Below, piece by piece: positions 54,750-63,978 of a stretch of 64,000 bases of DNA. Position numbers and translations under genes: made by a program. Within the stretch, counting starts at the first letter, position 1; each line of letters opens with the position of its first letter. Location of the stretch: contig NZ_JAUSTK010000001.1 of assembly GCF_030812855.1 (NCBI RefSeq), forward strand, positions 186,001 to 250,000, in the 5' to 3' direction. Origin of the DNA: Paenibacillus wynnii. Its GTDB lineage: Bacteria; Bacillota; Bacilli; Paenibacillales; Paenibacillaceae. The notes beneath the pieces were generated by a model. The model did not search any database. It had not been told where the DNA came from and worked only from the letters and a program-made list of their open reading frames with translations.

Positions 54750-56255
54750 TTAATGCACCTTCTCGCGGTCCTTGCCCTTGTCGGATTCTCCGGCATTTTT
54801 GTTCGCGGCGTCACGGTCCTGCTGCATTTCTTCCACAGACTTGACCTTCAGGCGGGCGGCGCCTTCATAAGTAGAAGCCGTTGGAATCAGATTACCCGAT
54901 GCCAGCGAAATTTTGGCTTTGGCAATCGCATCGCTATATCGAGGCAGCCACTGCTCACCGGCAACCAGCATTTCATCCACCATCTGCCAGATTTCCTTAG
55001 GGTTACAGACTGCTCCCACAAGAGGGTCCATCATGAACGCCTGACGCAATAGCTTATCATCCCCATGTACAGCTGCCTCAACGGCCAGACGTTGTACCGA
55101 AATGCTAACGTTGCAGACGGCTGCCAGACCAAGCGGCAAATCGCCCACAAGCGGCATTGAAATACCATTACGGTCAACATAACCCGGAGCTTCAATAATA
55201 GCATCATCAGGGAGGTTGGAGATTACACCGTTGTTGACTACATTAAAGTGGCCTCTATATACTCTTCCTGTTTCCAGACCTTCGATAATAAAAGAACCGT
55301 GTTCTTCCCCTCTATTCTCCTTTGTATACTCCAACGCAGGATCCTTCATCCAGTTAGGGAAATCCGTCTCGAACCAATTGCGCCCTTCGGTACAGACTCG
55401 TAAATATCCACCGGTCTCGCCGTTGATCCAGCTACCTAAATCTATCCAATCTTTGATTTCATCCGCACGTTTACGATACCAAGGCACATACTCGCTTAAG
55501 TGGCCATTGGATTCAGTACTGTAGTAACCAAATCGACGAAGCATATCAATGCGGACCTTTTCAGTCCGGCTAAATTCCGGATGCTTCTCAAAAGCCTCCA
55601 ATAACCCTTCGGTTAAATCCTTGCCCTCATGAGTTGCGGAAATGTACCAGGTTTGATGATTGATTCCGGCACAGATGATGTCCACCGCTGATTTTTGAAG
55701 TCCGTACACATCTGCAATTTGTTGATGTCCATGCTGTACTCCGTGACAGAGGCCAATCGTCCGCACACCGCCATATTTATTACAAGCCCAAGTCAACATG
55801 ACCATCGGGTTCGAATAATTAAGCAACAATACATCGGGAGAAGCCACCTCCCGTATATCCCGGCAGATGTCCAGCATCTCCGCGATCCCACGCTGCCCGT
55901 ACATTATGCCTCCTGCGCACAGAGTATCCCCTACACATTGATCCACGCCATATTTAAGGGGAATATCCACATCCGTTGCAAAGGCCTCAAGTCCGCCCAT
56001 ACGAATCGTACAAAATACGTACTTGGCATCCTCCAGCGCTTCTCTGCGGTCAGTCGTAGCCTTTATGTTAATCTTCAATCCGTTCTCGGTAATATCCCGT
56101 TGACACAGCTCGGTCACCATCTCCAAGTTATGTTTGTTTATATCCATAAACGATACTTCAATATTCTTAAACTCAGGCACTGTCAATAGATCACGCAGCA
56201 GGCCCCGAGTGAAACCAATGCTCCCCGCACCGATAAACGTTACTTTAAAAGACAT
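54750..56255 (-). CDS. melA: GH4 alpha-galactosidase (MelA-type)
   Basis: 501 aa from ATG 56255, with GGAGG 9 nt upstream; it touches ATG 56264. NAD loop VTFIGAGSIGFTRGLLRDLL, LCHGVQHGHQQ with the metal-binding Cys (about 170) and CAGINHQTW with the His (about 200). CHGV-type motifs mark alpha-galactosidases of GH4, distinct from the phospho-glycosidase pattern at 34 kb. A charged tail (DAANKNAGESDKGKDREK) is added at the C terminus. It needs NAD+ and Mn2+. 99 nt downstream of its AraC regulator. Confidence 0.85.
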   Translation of the reverse strand: MSFKVTFIGAGSIGFTRGLLRDLLTVPEFKNIEVSFMDINKHNLEMVTELCQRDITENGLKINIKATTDRREALEDAKYVFCTIRMGGLEAFATDVDIPLKYGVDQCVGDTLCAGGIMYGQRGIAEMLDICRDIREVASPDVLLLNYSNPMVMLTWACNKYGGVRTIGLCHGVQHGHQQIADVYGLQKSAVDIICAGINHQTWYISATHEGKDLTEGLLEAFEKHPEFSRTEKVRIDMLRRFGYYSTESNGHLSEYVPWYRKRADEIKDWIDLGSWINGETGGYLRVCTEGRNWFETDFPNWMKDPALEYTKENRGEEHGSFIIEGLETGRVYRGHFNVVNNGVISNLPDDAIIEAPGYVDRNGISMPLVGDLPLGLAAVCNVSISVQRLAVEAAVHGDDKLLRQAFMMDPLVGAVCNPKEIWQMVDEMLVAGEQWLPRYSDAIAKAKISLASGNLIPTASTYEGAARLKVKSVEEMQQDRDAANKNAGESDKGKDREKVH

Positions 56256-56354
56256 GGTAATCATCCTCCGTCATGTATTGGTTGTTCCTGTCCATTGTAG
56301 CAAGGGACCCTTGGTAAGCGTAACCAATATCATGACTTGTTTCTCATTTAGGTG

Positions 56355-57293
56355 TCAAATATCCTCACCTAAATTTCCAGATTCACCTTCCTCATAAATC
56401 CACGAGTGACGTTCAATCGAGTTGCGATACTCCACAGGAGTTAGCCCGGTATACTTTTTGAAGAGTAGATGGAAATACTGTCTGCTGCTTATCCCTACAT
56501 AATCGGCAATTTCCGCAACAGGGATATCGCTTTTCGCCAGGAGCATTCGTGATTTTTCTATTCGCAAAATATTCAAATAGTCAGTAATGGTTCGACCTGT
56601 ATGTGACTTGAAGATACGGTGCAAATACCCGGGGTGGAGACTGACAGCCAAAGCAATATCTTTAACCTGGATACTGCGGTCATAATTCTGATGCAGGAAT
56701 TCTATGCTTCGCCGAACATAGAACTCGGTTGGATGCTGACTGCTGCGCAGCTTCTCCTCCTTCAATCGTGCAATTCGCAGAAGCATTTCACAGAAGAGCA
56801 AATCAGTCATGCTCCCCCCATCCGCTCCGCGTTGATCTAGCTCCAGTACAAGACTTTTCAATACATGATACACTTCCTCGGGATCGGGTAAGATCAGACT
56901 TGAGAAAGGCGTTCCAAGCAACCTTGCTACCACCTGCTCCTCACGGGCTAGACTTCCGATGGATGGAGCGACTCCCTTATACTCCGTAAAGCCAAACTCC
57001 ACATTCAGCATTCGGCAAGGAGTGCCATCCTCCACTATAAGCCTGTGCGGAACGTTAGCATCCAGAATGATGAGCTCTCCGCGCTTCATGGAGTAGCTCT
57101 CCGCGTTCCCTTTCATCTGCCTGACATCCACAGTGCAACTGCCGGAGATGAGATACATAATTTCTGTAGAGTTATGATGGTGAAACTGCATTTTATAATT
57201 ATTCCACTGCTTATAATAATAGGCAAAAAAACGGGGACTGTAGTCTCCGTTAATTAATACCTTTTGAAAGAGACTCCCACTCCGTTCAGACAA
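56355..57293 (-). CDS. AraC-family regulator with cupin sensor
   Basis: 312 aa from TTG 57293, chosen because AAAGGG lies 9 nt upstream; a GTG at 57311 also opens the frame. N-terminal cupin-like arm (MQFHHHNSTEIMYLISGSC, DANVPHRLIVEDG) and C-terminal two helix-turn-helix region with IEKSRMLLAKSDIPVAEIAD and FHLLFKKYTGLTPVEYR. Its neighbour melA, transcribed the same way, suggests it activates melA in response to alpha-galactosides. Confidence 0.88.
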   Translation of the reverse strand: MSERSGSLFQKVLINGDYSPRFFAYYYKQWNNYKMQFHHHNSTEIMYLISGSCTVDVRQMKGNAESYSMKRGELIILDANVPHRLIVEDGTPCRMLNVEFGFTEYKGVAPSIGSLAREEQVVARLLGTPFSSLILPDPEEVYHVLKSLVLELDQRGADGGSMTDLLFCEMLLRIARLKEEKLRSSQHPTEFYVRRSIEFLHQNYDRSIQVKDIALAVSLHPGYLHRIFKSHTGRTITDYLNILRIEKSRMLLAKSDIPVAEIADYVGISSRQYFHLLFKKYTGLTPVEYRNSIERHSWIYEEGESGNLGEDI

Positions 57294-57431
57294 TGCATTA
57301 CACCCTTTCACAAGCGATCAAAATCATCAAGATGAACTCAAGTTTACCTCTCATATGCTTTTGGAACAAGATTTTCTATATAAGATGAACTTAAATATTA
57401 ACTTTAGGCTCAGGCGTCACTACCGTGAAGA

Positions 57432-57538
57432 TTTGGACTTCCGGCCGCTGTTGTCTCCATATTTCTTTGATTAAATCCGCTTTTTAGCGGTTGAAATCCG
57501 GATACAAAGGCGGTCGCTATCGCTCCTACAGTTCCAAA
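57432..57538 (+). repeat. dispersed structured repeat, copy B
   Basis: Second copy of the element at 6683-6788, same orientation. It has the identical 23-nt start, a CCGC-TTTTTA-GCGG hairpin at 57477-57490, GAAATCCG, ACAAAGGCG and a CAGTTCCAAA end. Related flanks reach to about 57414 and 57597, up to the stop codon of the chemoreceptor gene. Confidence 0.8.
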
Positions 57539-57596
57539 TTTCCCTATCGTTCCTTTTCGCTTTTTGTTATGTCTTTTATTCAGCTTATATAGTTAT

Positions 57597-59654
57597 TTAT
57601 ATGTTAAAAGAAACCAGAGACTCCTTAAGAGATTCAGCCAATCCTTCCAGTTTAGCAGAAAGGGTTACCAATTCCTCGCTCACAATGAATTGTTGAGAAG
57701 ACATAGAGGCTACTTCTTGAGTGGCGGCGCTTGTCTCTTCTACAACTGCACTGACGCTCGCCATGGATTCACCCAACTGGCGCTGAAACTGCAGCAGCTC
57801 GGCAATGGATAAGGAAGATTGGCCTATATGCCCAATGAAATCCTCCATCTCCTGTTTCACACTCTCAAATATGCTTGATGATTCCCGTACGCTTGTGATC
57901 TGTTCAAGGAACAGGGGTGCTGCTTCATTCACTACCTTAACTGTATTCTCAATATCCAGCCCAATCTCATCGGTAATCCGGGAGACAGAGTGAATGGATT
58001 CACTGGATTGATTAGCCAACTGACGGATTTCATCTGCAATAACGATAAACCCTCTCCCTGCAACACCGGCTCTAACCGCTTCAATAGAAGCATTAAGCGC
58101 CAAAATATTCGTCTGCTTATTCACTGCAATCATCGGAGTGAGAATACTGCGAATAAGGTGCGTACTTTGTCTTAACTTGTCTGCATTTTGAACGATCAAA
58201 TTCATCATTTCTACAGAAGATTCACTCTTCTCCACCAATTGCTTCATCAGCTCAGACCCCTGATTACTGACCCCGATAACCTTGCCTGCCGAAGCATCCA
58301 TCATCGTATTATTCTCAGCCACATCATTCATCTTAAGCCCCATGGTTTCGACGTTCCGATTACTTTTCTCTGCCTCCTCCGCGAGACTGGTTGCTCCAAA
58401 AGCAATATCACCTGTTGCTGTGGCTACCTCGCGCGCGTGAAGAGATGTAGCACTGGACGCCGATACTAGCTGCTCTGAAGTAGCCAGCACTTCATTTGCC
58501 GACAATCCACTTTGCCCAGCCAGAAGTGAGATCTGCTCCATCATTTGATTGAAGCTACTCCCAAGCCTTCCAATTTCATCCTGACTTTTAAAGTGGGTGC
58601 GAACCTGAAGATTCCCTTTTTGTCCTTCTTCCATCAATCCTGCCAGCTTGCCAAGTGGCCGGCCGATCAGGCGCATCAGAAAGTAACCTATGAATGCTGC
58701 GATTAACGCTGCTGCCAGCACAACTAATAATGTTATGTACAATAGCTTACTTGCGGATTGGGTAAAATCACTGACAGGTGCATAACCCATCATCGTCCAT
58801 TTGGCAGTCTTAAGTGACTGATAGACCACCAGTTGTGAGTCCCCCTTATCATCCGCTGCTGTAAAGGAGTGGTTCTCCCTCTTAAGCTGCTCTTGATCCA
58901 CTTTAATAGAAGAAGTCTGGCCCAGCAAGGCATTGTCCGCACCATACACAATAATCCCTTCGGGATTCAGTATGCGAATCTCACCACCTAATCCGATATG
59001 CAGATTCGATAATACATCCGTCAGGGCTTTTCCTTTAATTTCTATCAGCATATAATATTCAGCTTCTGGGTGCTGGATATTCCGCAGTAATCTGCCCATG
59101 GTTAGAGAAGGTTCGTTGTACGCGTCAAAAAAACCCTTCGACCGGACCGGAAACCATACCGGGTTCCCTTTTGCGTCAACAATCTGCTTCATTCTCCCCA
59201 TGATAGCTTCATCACTGCGAAGGGAGATGGTGCCCGCTGATTTATAGGATTCCGCTTCTACCAGACTCTTGGATACCAATCGAATTCCTAACAAACGGTC
59301 ATCTGAACCTTTAACAGAATCGAGCTTTCTGCGAATCCGATCTTCTGCTGCAGTCTTCTTCACCGTACCTGCGGCTGGATTATTAACCATTTCAATATCC
59401 GCTTTTAGCACAGAGTCTACAGCAAATTGTCTCGAAAGCGCTTCATATTGAGCAAATAGAAAATCCAGTTTGTCCGCTGCCTGAACGATAGATTGGGAGG
59501 AAGCCGCTGCAACCTCATCCGTAATGATCCCTTTAGCGGTATAATACGAGGTCAAACCTAGTACGGAAGACAGAATCACAATAGTACAGAATAAAATAAC
59601 AAACAATTTCATACCAACCGATTTAAAATGCAAATAACTGCGCGATCTTCTCAT
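57597..59654 (-). CDS. methyl-accepting chemotaxis protein
   Basis: 685 aa from ATG 59654 (GGGGAG 8 nt upstream). First membrane helix LFVILFCTIVILSSVLGLTS, an extracellular dCache-like sensor, second helix LLYITLLVVLAAALIAAFIG, HAMP (RLIGRPLGKLAGLMEEGQ) and a signalling domain whose hairpin tip reads IEAVRAGVAGRGFIVIADE. It senses an unknown ligand and feeds CheA/CheW. No che genes are nearby. Dispersed repeat copy B lies at its 3' end. Confidence 0.92.
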   Translation of the reverse strand: MRRSRSYLHFKSVGMKLFVILFCTIVILSSVLGLTSYYTAKGIITDEVAAASSQSIVQAADKLDFLFAQYEALSRQFAVDSVLKADIEMVNNPAAGTVKKTAAEDRIRRKLDSVKGSDDRLLGIRLVSKSLVEAESYKSAGTISLRSDEAIMGRMKQIVDAKGNPVWFPVRSKGFFDAYNEPSLTMGRLLRNIQHPEAEYYMLIEIKGKALTDVLSNLHIGLGGEIRILNPEGIIVYGADNALLGQTSSIKVDQEQLKRENHSFTAADDKGDSQLVVYQSLKTAKWTMMGYAPVSDFTQSASKLLYITLLVVLAAALIAAFIGYFLMRLIGRPLGKLAGLMEEGQKGNLQVRTHFKSQDEIGRLGSSFNQMMEQISLLAGQSGLSANEVLATSEQLVSASSATSLHAREVATATGDIAFGATSLAEEAEKSNRNVETMGLKMNDVAENNTMMDASAGKVIGVSNQGSELMKQLVEKSESSVEMMNLIVQNADKLRQSTHLIRSILTPMIAVNKQTNILALNASIEAVRAGVAGRGFIVIADEIRQLANQSSESIHSVSRITDEIGLDIENTVKVVNEAAPLFLEQITSVRESSSIFESVKQEMEDFIGHIGQSSLSIAELLQFQRQLGESMASVSAVVEETSAATQEVASMSSQQFIVSEELVTLSAKLEGLAESLKESLVSFNI

Positions 59655-59681
59655 ACCTTTCTCTCCCCATGACAAAATAAA

Positions 59682-59715
59682 GGTACAGCCCTTCAATAGT
59701 GCATAAGGCTGTACC
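59682..59715 (-). terminator. terminator of the malEFG operon
   Basis: GGTACAGCC pairs with GGCTGTACC (9 bp), followed by TTTATTTTG on the minus strand. Confidence 0.75.
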
Positions 59716-59752
59716 CCGAATTACGGAATTGAAGATTGATCGTGAAATTTCG

Positions 59753-60598
59753 TTATCCTTTACTGGCTCCAGCAGTTAGTCCATCTACAAGTAGACGCTG
59801 CAGGAATGCGAACAGAATCATAATCGGAACCGAAATCATAACGGCACCTGCGGAGAATAGTGTGAAATTACTGTTCGTAATGGTGTTAACCATATCCCAC
59901 ATCCCAACAGCTACCGTCCAGTTTTCCTTGGTCCGCAGAATAAGTCTTGCAAAAATAAAATCCACCCACGGCCCAACAAATTGGGTCAGTGCCATATAAG
60001 TAATCATGGGACGAGAAAGTGGCAGGATGACTCTTGTAAAGATGCCAAAGTTGCTTGCGCCATCGATGCGGGCCGCCTCATCCAAAGACCTTGGAATGGT
60101 ATCTAGGTAGCCTTTGGCGATAAATGTACCCATGAGTGGCGCGCCTGACGCATATACGAGAATAAGCGCGATATGAGTATCTAACAAATTGAACTCTTTC
60201 AAGAGCAGATAGATAGCAATCATGCTCATAAAGCCCGGGAACATTCCCAGAATCAATACAACCGACAGTGCAGTTTTCCGGGCTCTGAAACGGAATCTTG
60301 ATACTGCATAACTAGTCAGCAGAGTAAGAACCACCCCAATCAACATTGAAAAAAGGGCAATTTTGAAAGTATTCGCATACCATGTTCCGAACATATAGAC
60401 CGGCGAGGTAAATAGTTCAGTATAATGTGCCAAAGTAAATTGTTCGGGAATCAACGTTTTGCTGTACAAGGACTTACCGGGCCGGAAAGACGCCATAAGA
60501 ATCCATACGGCCGGATACAGTGCAGCAATGGAAAGCGCAATTAAGACAATGTAACTGGCCGTCAAACGTACAAAGTTACCAATTTTACGTCCGCTCAT
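59753..60598 (-). CDS. malG: maltodextrin-type ABC permease MalG
   Basis: 281 aa, six membrane helices; EAA loop SLDEAARIDGASNFGIFTRV and C terminus LLVDGLTAGASKG. ATG 60598 overlaps the malF stop by 4 nt. Substrate inference comes from MalE/MalF and the divergent GH13-like start. Confidence 0.88.
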   Translation of the reverse strand: MSGRKIGNFVRLTASYIVLIALSIAALYPAVWILMASFRPGKSLYSKTLIPEQFTLAHYTELFTSPVYMFGTWYANTFKIALFSMLIGVVLTLLTSYAVSRFRFRARKTALSVVLILGMFPGFMSMIAIYLLLKEFNLLDTHIALILVYASGAPLMGTFIAKGYLDTIPRSLDEAARIDGASNFGIFTRVILPLSRPMITYMALTQFVGPWVDFIFARLILRTKENWTVAVGMWDMVNTITNSNFTLFSAGAVMISVPIMILFAFLQRLLVDGLTAGASKG

Positions 60599-61908
60599 TG
60601 GATCATGTCCTCCTCTTTAAATGATTTGGTCCGGCGGTAATTATACAGGGAGAACGAAGCGATAATGAGAAAGATTATAATCCCTATAGCGGAAGCCATA
60701 TTGTTCTTGTTCTGATCCAGTGTTAATTTGTACAACCAGGTCACGAGAAGGTCCGTGGAACCTGCGTACTGATAATCACCGTTAACCGGGTTGCCGCCGG
60801 TCAGCAGGAAGATCGCATTAAAGTTATTGATATTGCCGGCAAACTGCATAATCAATGTAGGCGCCGTCGAGAACAGAATCATTGGCAGCGTTACAATACG
60901 GAATTTCTGATATGCGGTTGCTCCATCGACCTCTGCAGCTTCATACATATCCCGCGGTATGGTAGTTAACACACCCATGATAAGCAACATGGATACCGGT
61001 ATACCTACCCACATGTTAACGACAATAACTGTAACTTTAGCCCAGAAGGGATCCGTAAGCCAAGGCAGACCACCCATCCCGAAGTATCTGAGATATTGGT
61101 TAATAGGACCAAATTGACCGTTGAACAAATTGCGCATCAGCAGCAGGGAAATCAGCTGCGGAACCGCATAAGGCACAATCAGGATCACTCTCCACATTCC
61201 TTTGAAGCGGATGCCGCGTTGGCTGACCAACAGAGCGACTAGTAAACCGCCAAAATATGTAGTAACGGTTGATAGAACGGCCCAGATAATTGTCCAAGTT
61301 AAAACACCATAGAACGTATGGCTCCAAGTCTTGAGAACAAGCAAGTTTCGGAAGGTTTCAAACCCAACCCAGTCTACCAATTTGGCTGGAGGCAAATGAT
61401 TCGGCGCAGCATAGTTGGTAAATGCCAACATGATCATGAAGAAAATCGGCATCACGGTAAAGAATAAAATACCGATACTCGGCAGGATTAGGAACGATTG
61501 GGCAAATTTATAATCCAGTATATAGCGAATCGTTTGTTTGAACGTATTCGATTGAAGACCGGCTTCGCACTCCACCCCAATCTTATAAGCATCTTTAATA
61601 TTCAAATACCAGGCCATAAGTATTACGATTAAGACGAGCAGAGTAATCAAACTCTGAATCAAGATATAGATGGAGTGGTCTCCAGGTACCAATTTGGAGA
61701 TACCCTTTACCTTTTCAAAATGACTGGCTGCATCCCCCAGTGAGGTAATGCCCCATATTGCCCGGCCAAGATTGCCGATAAAATAATACACACTGACAGC
61801 TTCTATAGCTAAAAAGATTAAACCTTTGATGAATTGGCGGTTATATATTTGTCCCAATCCCATGAATATGGTCGACAGTATTGCGGCTCTCGTTCGGTGT
61901 CGCTGCAT
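60595..61908 (-). CDS. malF: maltodextrin-type ABC permease MalF
   Basis: 437 aa from ATG 61908 (GGAAGGG just upstream, with short spacing); a frame to 61986 exists but passes through a strong hairpin. Like Gram-positive MalF, it has an N-terminal extra pair of helices (FMGLGQIYNRQFIKGLIFLA) before the six-helix core. EAA loop: EAAEVDGATAYQKFRIVTLP. Forms the channel with MalG; the ATPase is supplied elsewhere. Confidence 0.85.
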   Translation of the reverse strand: MQRHRTRAAILSTIFMGLGQIYNRQFIKGLIFLAIEAVSVYYFIGNLGRAIWGITSLGDAASHFEKVKGISKLVPGDHSIYILIQSLITLLVLIVILMAWYLNIKDAYKIGVECEAGLQSNTFKQTIRYILDYKFAQSFLILPSIGILFFTVMPIFFMIMLAFTNYAAPNHLPPAKLVDWVGFETFRNLLVLKTWSHTFYGVLTWTIIWAVLSTVTTYFGGLLVALLVSQRGIRFKGMWRVILIVPYAVPQLISLLLMRNLFNGQFGPINQYLRYFGMGGLPWLTDPFWAKVTVIVVNMWVGIPVSMLLIMGVLTTIPRDMYEAAEVDGATAYQKFRIVTLPMILFSTAPTLIMQFAGNINNFNAIFLLTGGNPVNGDYQYAGSTDLLVTWLYKLTLDQNKNNMASAIGIIIFLIIASFSLYNYRRTKSFKEEDMIQ

Positions 61909-61933
61909 TTCCCTTCCGTTCTCCTCTCCGCGC

Positions 61934-61984
61934 GGAATCAGTAACTTGCCCGCCGCTAACTTGTGCGGCGGGCAAGTTGATTCC
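61934..61984 (-). other. strong intercistronic hairpin between malE and malF
   Basis: GGAATCA and TGATTCC close a longer near-perfect stem with the arms ACTTGCCCGCCGC and GCGGCGGGCAAGT. No T-run follows on the minus strand. So it is more likely an mRNA-stabilising or processing element than a terminator. Confidence 0.7.
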
Positions 61985-62023
61985 ACTATAGGCTATTAAT
62001 TCCTTGGTAGTAAGCTCATTCTG

Positions 62024-63355
62024 TTACTCAGCAGCTACACCGTTATTCAGATCTTTGATTTGTTGAACGGCTTTATCCATTGCGACTTTAGGATCAACAT
62101 TTTTGTCCCAAATTTCTGGAAGAGCTGCGTTTACAGGGGCCCATACGTTGCCCATTTCAGGAATGGAAGGCATCGGTTGGGAGTTTTTCGCTTGTTCTGC
62201 GAAAGCAGATACATAAGGATCTCCGGAGATTTGTGGATCAGCCAACGCTTCGTTGTTTGTTGGAACGGAACCAACAAGTTTGTTCAAAAGAAGTTGTGCG
62301 TCTTTGCCCGAAGCAAAGTTTGCATACAATTTAGCAGCATTAGGATATTGAGAATAAGCATTAACCGCAAAGATTTTGATACCTGAGAAGGTGATTGATG
62401 TTTTACCGTCGATAGTAGGGATTGGTGCGATTCCAAGGTTGTCGCCAAGTGCAGTTTTGTATCCAGCAAGTTCCCAAGGTCCTGTAATATCCATAGCTAC
62501 GTCACCTGAGTTGAATAAGCCGCGTTTGATATCGGGATTGATATCACCGCTCTTGATCGGTAAAGCTTCTTTCATTTTTACAAAGGCCTTCAGGCTGGTA
62601 ATTGCACCCTCATTGTTAAGTCCGATATCATCTTTGTTCGTGCCGTTATCTCCGAAGAGATATCCGCCATTGGAAGCGATGAACATGTAGTTGAAGTACA
62701 AGTTGCCGACTTCCCACATAATTCCGTATCTGTTCTTGGATTTATCTGTGAACGTTTTGCTGAATGCAAGAACGTCATCGAATGATTTTGGAGCTTCTTT
62801 AAGCAAAGATTTATTGTAGTACAGCGCATAGGTTTCTGCCGCTCTTGGGTAACCATACAATTCGTTATTAAAAGTGGATCCGATAATGGATGCTTCTGTG
62901 TTAGCGGATTTGGTTTCTTCAGCGAAAATATCGTTTGGAAGGACCACGCTCGCACTTGCAGCTTTACCTAAGTTATCGTGTGGGAGTAGAACAACGTCAG
63001 CAGCCAGGCCAGATGGACCATCTTGTATAAGCCTATTTACTTGATCGGGTGGTGCCAACTCTTCAATTTTGACTGGAACGTTATATTTTGCTGTGAATTG
63101 CTTAGCAATCTCTTCTGCGAACTTTCTTTCATCTTTACTTTCCCATACAGTTAGTGTAGCGCCATCTTCTGGCACAACTTCTGTAGCTGCTGCATTGCCG
63201 CTATTCGTGCCTGCATTCTCTGTTGTATTCGCTGCAGGTGCATTAGTAGCTTCTACATTTCCCCCATTGTTGGCATTGTTGTTGCTGCCGCAAGCAGTAA
63301 TGGATAGAACCATTGAGCAAGCCGCTGTTAGAACCATGAGTTTTTTCAACTTCAT
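62024..63355 (-). CDS. malE: maltose/maltodextrin-binding lipoprotein MalE
   Basis: 443 aa from ATG 63355 with GGGAGGGG at 8 nt. Lipobox SMVLSITACGSN, an Asn/Ala/Thr linker, then family-1 binding-protein fold (TLTVWESKDERKFAEEIAKQ, GYPRAAETYALYYNKSLLKE, DITGPWELAGYKTALGDNLG). The last two motifs are as in Gram-positive MalE. Delivers maltodextrin to MalFG. The upstream region has operator-like sites. Confidence 0.85.
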   Translation of the reverse strand: MKLKKLMVLTAACSMVLSITACGSNNNANNGGNVEATNAPAANTTENAGTNSGNAAATEVVPEDGATLTVWESKDERKFAEEIAKQFTAKYNVPVKIEELAPPDQVNRLIQDGPSGLAADVVLLPHDNLGKAASASVVLPNDIFAEETKSANTEASIIGSTFNNELYGYPRAAETYALYYNKSLLKEAPKSFDDVLAFSKTFTDKSKNRYGIMWEVGNLYFNYMFIASNGGYLFGDNGTNKDDIGLNNEGAITSLKAFVKMKEALPIKSGDINPDIKRGLFNSGDVAMDITGPWELAGYKTALGDNLGIAPIPTIDGKTSITFSGIKIFAVNAYSQYPNAAKLYANFASGKDAQLLLNKLVGSVPTNNEALADPQISGDPYVSAFAEQAKNSQPMPSIPEMGNVWAPVNAALPEIWDKNVDPKVAMDKAVQQIKDLNNGVAAE

Positions 63356-63407
63356 TACGTTAACCCCTCCCGTTTTATGTAACAAGAATATTCATGCAAC
63401 ACGCTTC

Positions 63408-63556
63408 ACCAAATTTGCGCAAACGATTTCAGCAGGAGTGAAAAAAATGTTGATTTCAACGTTAATCCCACCTGTATTTGCTATAACAAGTTTAGAAAGC
63501 GCTTCATTCATGAATCCATCATACAACAGTATTGTTTGTTTGTAAAAACGTTTGCA
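63408..63556. promoter_or_regulatory. malE control region with LacI/CcpA-like sites
   Basis: Three operator-like sequences: TTTGCGCAAACGATTTC near 63413-63429, AGAAAGCGCTTCA near 63493-63505 and, minus strand, GCAAACGTTTTTAC near 63542-63555. They flank or overlap the malE promoter at 63518-63546, fitting MalR/CcpA control. Each has mismatches to the standard consensus. Confidence 0.5.
63518..63546 (-). promoter_or_regulatory. sigma-A-type promoter of malEFG
   Basis: Minus strand -35 TTTACA (63541-63546), 17-nt spacer, -10 TATGAT (63518-63523), 163 nt upstream of the malE start. Confidence 0.6.
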
Positions 63557-63791
63557 CATACTGAATTCAGGCATTTTGACCGATTTAAGCTAGAAAATAT
63601 CCGATTTACTCGCTCTTTTGCAAGATAACTCTGATTTGAACGTTTTTTTCAGGTTCTTTAGTCACAGTTTTGTTATTACATCCCATATCTAGTTCCTAAT
63701 CAAACCTGAAACCTGGGATATTTACCCGTTTATTAATTTAAAAATTCTCAAATCATTGTGAATAATTGTGCAATGGTTTGTACAAAATAGA

Positions 63792-63820
63792 TTGAACCCT
63801 TTTTTTTTTCGTGCTATAAT
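63792..63820 (+). promoter_or_regulatory. sigma-A promoter of the GH13-like gene
   Basis: -35 TTGAAC (63792-63797), 17 nt containing a T-run, -10 TATAAT (63815-63820). It implies a leader of about 150 nt. Confidence 0.75.
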
Positions 63821-63836
63821 CCAAATCGATCAAGAA

Positions 63837-63937
63837 ACCTGCCCTCTAAGGACTGGGGACTGCAAAATTAAAAGGCAATGTTACTTATGACAGGTACATC
63901 CTCGGCAAGCTACTTTGCTTTGATGTGCCTGTTTTTT
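63837..63937 (+). promoter_or_regulatory. leader with intrinsic terminator and possible competing stem
   Basis: Terminator: ACAGGTACATC (63890-63900) pairs with GATGTGCCTGT (63922-63932; one G-T pair), followed by TTTTTT. Upstream ACCTG (63837-63841) can pair with CAGGT (63891-63895), which is inside the terminator's first arm. So formation of the outer stem would exclude the terminator. The 49 nt between them are not similar to a riboswitch I recognise. Confidence 0.6.
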
Positions 63938-63978
63938 ATTACAGGGAGCCTTAGCTCACCACTTTGGGAGGAAATAAT

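Noticed and set aside
63821..63945. Known riboswitch classes (TPP, SAM, c-di-GMP, purine, glycine, PreQ1, T-box)
   Set aside because: None of their conserved core sequences could be recognised in the leader.
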